Both the position numbers and the translations under genes were made by a program. A DNA stretch of 22,476 bases. Origin: an uncultured Bacilli bacterium. Lineage in GTDB: Bacteria > Bacillota_I > Bacilli_A > RF39 > UBA660. The DNA lies in NCBI GenBank assembly GCA_910580135.1, contig CAJTXC010000011.1, forward strand, positions 1 to 22,476, given 5' to 3'. Numbering within the stretch: the stretch's first letter is position 1; each line of letters starts with the position of its first letter. The notes beneath the pieces were generated by a model. The model ran no database searches. It was not told where the DNA came from and was given only the letters and a program-made list of their open reading frames with translations. Of this stretch, positions 19,721 to 22,476 are shown piece by piece.

Positions 19721-21082
19721 ATGATAAATTTAGTTAAAAAGGAAAATCTTAATCTTGGTATTTTAGAAACAGATTTTGATATTTTTGCAGATATCGTTAA
19801 TACTTTTTCAAGTGAAAGTATAAAGAAAGATTGTCTTTTAGATATTGATGATTATATTATTCCCGCATATTTTAAAAACAAAATTACCATTGTAATTCAA
19901 ACTAATGGAATGTTAGTTGGTTATGCTACTTTTGAATTTAAAAACAGTAATAATTCTTCGAATGTAGAAATTAATAAATTATACGTTTTAGACGAATTTA
20001 AAAATAAGAACATGGAACCTCTTTTAGTAGAAGCTGTTATATATGTAGCAGGTGAAGTAGGTTCTAGAAACGTTGTTGTAACTGTAGATGAACATGATCA
20101 AGCAATACTTGATGCATATAAATCATTAGGATTTTATGAAGTTGGAATAAACGAAGATGGAAGCTTACTTAGCGTTAGTGTTATAAGTGCTGTTTCAGCT
20201 CGTAGATTAAATGATAAATTTAGAGATATAGAAAAAGATTCCGTAGATTATAAAAGTCTAAAACTAGTTAAGAAAATAGCAACAGGAAGATCTGGTAATA
20301 TTTATCTTACACAAGATGGTAGAATATTAAAGATGTTTACTTCAACTTCTTTTACTTATATAAAAGATAGAGAAGAAACATTAAGATATTTAAAAAATAT
20401 CGATATTGAAGAAATAGTAAAACCTAAACATTTAGTTTATTACGATGGAGTATTTGTTGGATATATAATGGAGTATTTACCAGAAGGTGAAGCTTTATGG
20501 AACAAAAGTTCAAACTATAGTTTTGAACAAAAAATAGAAAAAATCAAAGCTATAGAAGATGTTATGAAAAAGCTTCATGAAAAACATATTTATATATGTG
20601 ATTTAAACCCTGATAATATATTCTTTAATAATGAAGGAAAAGTAAGATTAATAGATTGTGATGCTTTTGTTATTAAGAAAAACGTAGTAAATAATGAAGT
20701 GGATAAAAAGTATCAGGATCCAATATATAAAATTGTTTCTGAAAAAACTGATTTATATGCTTTTGCAATAACTAGTTTACAGCTTTTAATAGAAGAAAAA
20801 ATAGATAATAATGCTACTTTTAATGATATAGAAAAGATTTATAATAAAAACAAAAATAAGTTACCAGTTAGCTTTAAAAGCTATTATGATAATATATTTA
20901 AAACTAAAGAGCGTTATTATTTGTCCGAAGCTTATGAAAAGTATTTAGAAAATATGTATAGTGCCGAAGATGAAAGTGCATCTAACAATGCAAAAAGTGG
21001 TAAGATAAGTGTTATTATTTTATCTGCAATTATTGTTTTTGTTGCAATTTTAGGTTATATAGTGTTTAAGTTTAGTAGGTAA
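19721..21082 (+). CDS. Fusion of GNAT-like acetyltransferase, protein kinase and C-terminal membrane anchor
   Basis: A 453-residue, three-part protein. Residues 1-155 look like a GNAT acetyltransferase: LVGYATFEF, NVEINKLYVLDEFKNKNMEPLLVEA and a late DAYKSLGFYEVG strand. The acetyl-CoA loop, usually R-G-x-G-x-G/A, is degraded to FKNKNME. Residues 180-410 are a protein-kinase domain: glycine loop IATGRSGNIY (186-195), ILKMF with Lys204, hinge EYLPEGE, catalytic loop ICDLNPDNIFF with Asp294 and Asn299, a DFG-like IDCDAF (Asp312), and DLYAFA. The Asn in place of the loop Lys (DLNPDN) is known in bacterial kinases. Residues 429-450 form a membrane anchor, placing the enzyme on the cytosolic face. 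It has its own promoter and terminator and precedes a coiled-coil gene. Substrates are unknown. Confidence 0.75.
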   Translation: MINLVKKENLNLGILETDFDIFADIVNTFSSESIKKDCLLDIDDYIIPAYFKNKITIVIQTNGMLVGYATFEFKNSNNSSNVEINKLYVLDEFKNKNMEPLLVEAVIYVAGEVGSRNVVVTVDEHDQAILDAYKSLGFYEVGINEDGSLLSVSVISAVSARRLNDKFRDIEKDSVDYKSLKLVKKIATGRSGNIYLTQDGRILKMFTSTSFTYIKDREETLRYLKNIDIEEIVKPKHLVYYDGVFVGYIMEYLPEGEALWNKSSNYSFEQKIEKIKAIEDVMKKLHEKHIYICDLNPDNIFFNNEGKVRLIDCDAFVIKKNVVNNEVDKKYQDPIYKIVSEKTDLYAFAITSLQLLIEEKIDNNATFNDIEKIYNKNKNKLPVSFKSYYDNIFKTKERYYLSEAYEKYLENMYSAEDESASNNAKSGKISVIILSAIIVFVAILGYIVFKFSR

Positions 21083-21098
21083 AATACCTGCTTTTTTT
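21074..21098 (+). terminator. Terminator of the GNAT-kinase gene
   Basis: AGTAGGTA (21074-21081) pairs with TACCTGCT (21085-21092) around AAA and is followed by T7; it contains the stop codon. Confidence 0.85.
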
Positions 21099-21115
21099 GT
21101 GATTTTTAGTTAGTA

Positions 21116-21144
21116 TTGACAAAACAATACGTTCGTGCTAGTAT
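21116..21144 (+). promoter_or_regulatory. Strong promoter of the coiled-coil gene
   Basis: A perfect TTGACA (21116-21121), 17 bp spacer and TAGTAT (21139-21144), with TG one base before the -10 (extended -10). Confidence 0.82.
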
Positions 21145-21177
21145 ATATGGCATTCAAACAAAGAGGGGGAATTTAAA

Positions 21178-22476
21178 ATGTTTAATGAATTAATAGAAGA
21201 AATTACATCTGAGTTAGAGAAAAAAGAAGGTTTTAATAATGAAGAATTAGATTCTTCATTAGAACAATTACAAGCTGAAAAGAAAATAGAACTAAAATCT
21301 AGCATTGAAGAAATTAAAAATAGTTTACAATTAGTAAATGAAAATGATTTGGTTAATAAAATTAAAATGGAATATCAAATAAAACTTATGGAAGAACAAC
21401 TTGATGTTTTAACAACATCTAAAACGGAAGAATTCATTATGAATAAACTAGAAAAAATTAATAGAGAAAATAAACTTGTTTTAATCGAAAAAATAGGTGA
21501 TGTTTTATATGATAAAAAGCAAGAGTTAACGGATTTAGTATCAAATAAAGAACAAGAATTAGAAGTAATGAAACAAAAATTATATAATGAAGTAGTTGGT
21601 TTAAACAGTCAAAATGTTGTTTTGAACACTACTGCTAAAATTAATGAGTTAAGCAACTATGTTTCATACAATAGGGAATTGTTAAATAAGATAAATAAAT
21701 TATATGAAGATAATTTATATGGTTTAAATAGATTAGATATTAGCCCTGTAACATCTGCTGATCTAGATACAATTTTATCATCTTATAGGAAAACTTTGGT
21801 ACAATTTAAAGAATATAAGAAAGTTAATATGGGTGTTGGTGTTAAAGTGAATAAAAAACAACAACGTGATAAAAAAGTAATAAAAGTAAAAGCACGTATA
21901 AAAAACAATGGGTTTGATACAGAGAAAACAAAAGTACAAAAGTTAATTGCGGATGCCGTTTTAAATAGTAACTCATCTTATTTAACTCAAGCAGAACAAT
22001 TATTAGAGAAATCTAGTTTAGATGATAAAATAAAATCAAAATTAAATTCTAAAATAGTTGAAACAAAAAATAAATTAGACATTAAAGATGCTGATGAATC
22101 CTTTGCTAAAATTAGGGAAAAAGTTAATTCTGGTAGTTATGATAAACAAGAAATGCTAAAAGAAATAGAAAAGTTAAAAAAAATGTATGATGTTATTTCT
22201 GGAGTATCAAGCATTTCTGACGTAAAAAAGAAAGAATATAAAAATATTCTTAATAAAATTATATTTAAATATAATAAAGATTCGCAAGATTCATTACAAT
22301 ACAAAATTTCTGCTACTGAAGACATGGTAAACGCTTTTCCTAAAACATCATTAAAAGAAATAGTAAAATTAAGTACAAAATGTTTATTTGGTAAATTAAG
22401 AAAAAATAAAAATATAGATTTTACTAATACTCCAATGGTATTAATAAAGAAAAATTATATTTCTAAGAAAAAATTC
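21178..22476 (+). CDS. Long coiled-coil protein, unknown, runs off the window
   Basis: From ATG 21178 (AGAGGGGGA about 7 nt ahead) the frame stays open for 433 codons to the end of the window, so the 3' part is missing. Residues 1-165 are dense heptad-like helix (SSLEQLQAEKKIELKSSIEE, then QELTDLVSNKEQELEVMKQK). A more mixed region with DISPVTSADLDTILSSYRK follows, then a basic patch (VNKKQQRDKKVIKVKARIK) at about residues 222-240. Further helix is followed by a less charged part with CLFGKLRKN near the end. No membrane segment is seen so far. No family is recognised. Its position after the membrane kinase suggests a possible partner, but it has a separate promoter. Confidence 0.8.
   Translation, partial: MFNELIEEITSELEKKEGFNNEELDSSLEQLQAEKKIELKSSIEEIKNSLQLVNENDLVNKIKMEYQIKLMEEQLDVLTTSKTEEFIMNKLEKINRENKLVLIEKIGDVLYDKKQELTDLVSNKEQELEVMKQKLYNEVVGLNSQNVVLNTTAKINELSNYVSYNRELLNKINKLYEDNLYGLNRLDISPVTSADLDTILSSYRKTLVQFKEYKKVNMGVGVKVNKKQQRDKKVIKVKARIKNNGFDTEKTKVQKLIADAVLNSNSSYLTQAEQLLEKSSLDDKIKSKLNSKIVETKNKLDIKDADESFAKIREKVNSGSYDKQEMLKEIEKLKKMYDVISGVSSISDVKKKEYKNILNKIIFKYNKDSQDSLQYKISATEDMVNAFPKTSLKEIVKLSTKCLFGKLRKNKNIDFTNTPMVLIKKNYISKKKF

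Noticed and set aside
22137..22325. 62-codon leftward frame near the right edge
   Set aside because: It is antisense to the open coiled-coil frame that spans the whole region.

Overview
The window is AT-rich bacterial DNA from what looks like an endospore-forming low-GC member of the Bacillota. The grounds are CotF-like and CotY/CotZ-like coat proteins, a KinB-type sporulation kinase with Spo0A-box-like sites upstream, the Gram-positive-type order rimP-nusA-ylxR-infB, strong Shine-Dalgarno sequences and many U-tailed hairpin terminators. Tryptophan is written TGG wherever I checked, so the standard code fits better than the Mycoplasma code. All tRNA genes encode their CCA ends. I cannot name a genus.

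Layout. 1-1600: the 3' end of a PopT/DUF368-like membrane protein, tRNA-Asp and tRNA-Phe, then leftward mscL, tRNA-Pro and tRNA-Arg(ACG). 1600-4500: a leftward MvaI/BcnI-type nuclease, then rightward exoA, tRNA-Arg(CCG), a UDG-superfamily-like protein and a small holin-like protein; two or three of these are DNA repair or restriction proteins. 4500-6060: an alpha/beta hydrolase and a two-gene spore-coat operon. 6060-6720: tRNA-Ala, tRNA-Ile and tRNA-Glu with degenerate inverted tRNA fragments after their terminators. 6720-8760: a RodA-type SEDS protein and an unknown coiled-coil protein, leftward. 8800-13000: a small basic protein, a CotY/CotZ-like coat protein, a membrane-anchored EIIB-like domain lacking its phospho-cysteine, a KinB-like histidine kinase, and a leftward CPBP protease / metallophosphoesterase pair. 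13000-15350: three unrecognised genes, the first with helicase-associated-like repeats. 15380-19640: rimP (N-domain only), nusA, ylxR/rnpM, infB and rbfA. 19650-end: a GNAT + protein kinase + membrane-anchor fusion and a long coiled-coil protein running off the window.

The most unusual things seen are: (1) degenerate inverted copies of tRNA segments beside most tRNA transcription units, in one case in mirror order (Ile-Glu-terminator-Glu'-Ile') and in another forming the apparent 5' leader of tRNA-Arg(ACG); (2) Spo0A-box-like sites at the same 11-bp distance from the -10 box in front of a sporulation kinase and of an orphan MvaI/BcnI-type nuclease; (3) the acetyltransferase-kinase-membrane fusion with a near-leaderless octapeptide ORF ahead of it; (4) several conserved proteins with lost or altered key residues or domains (RimP, EIIB, metallophosphoesterase). 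Genes and RNAs rest on sequence reading without database searches.
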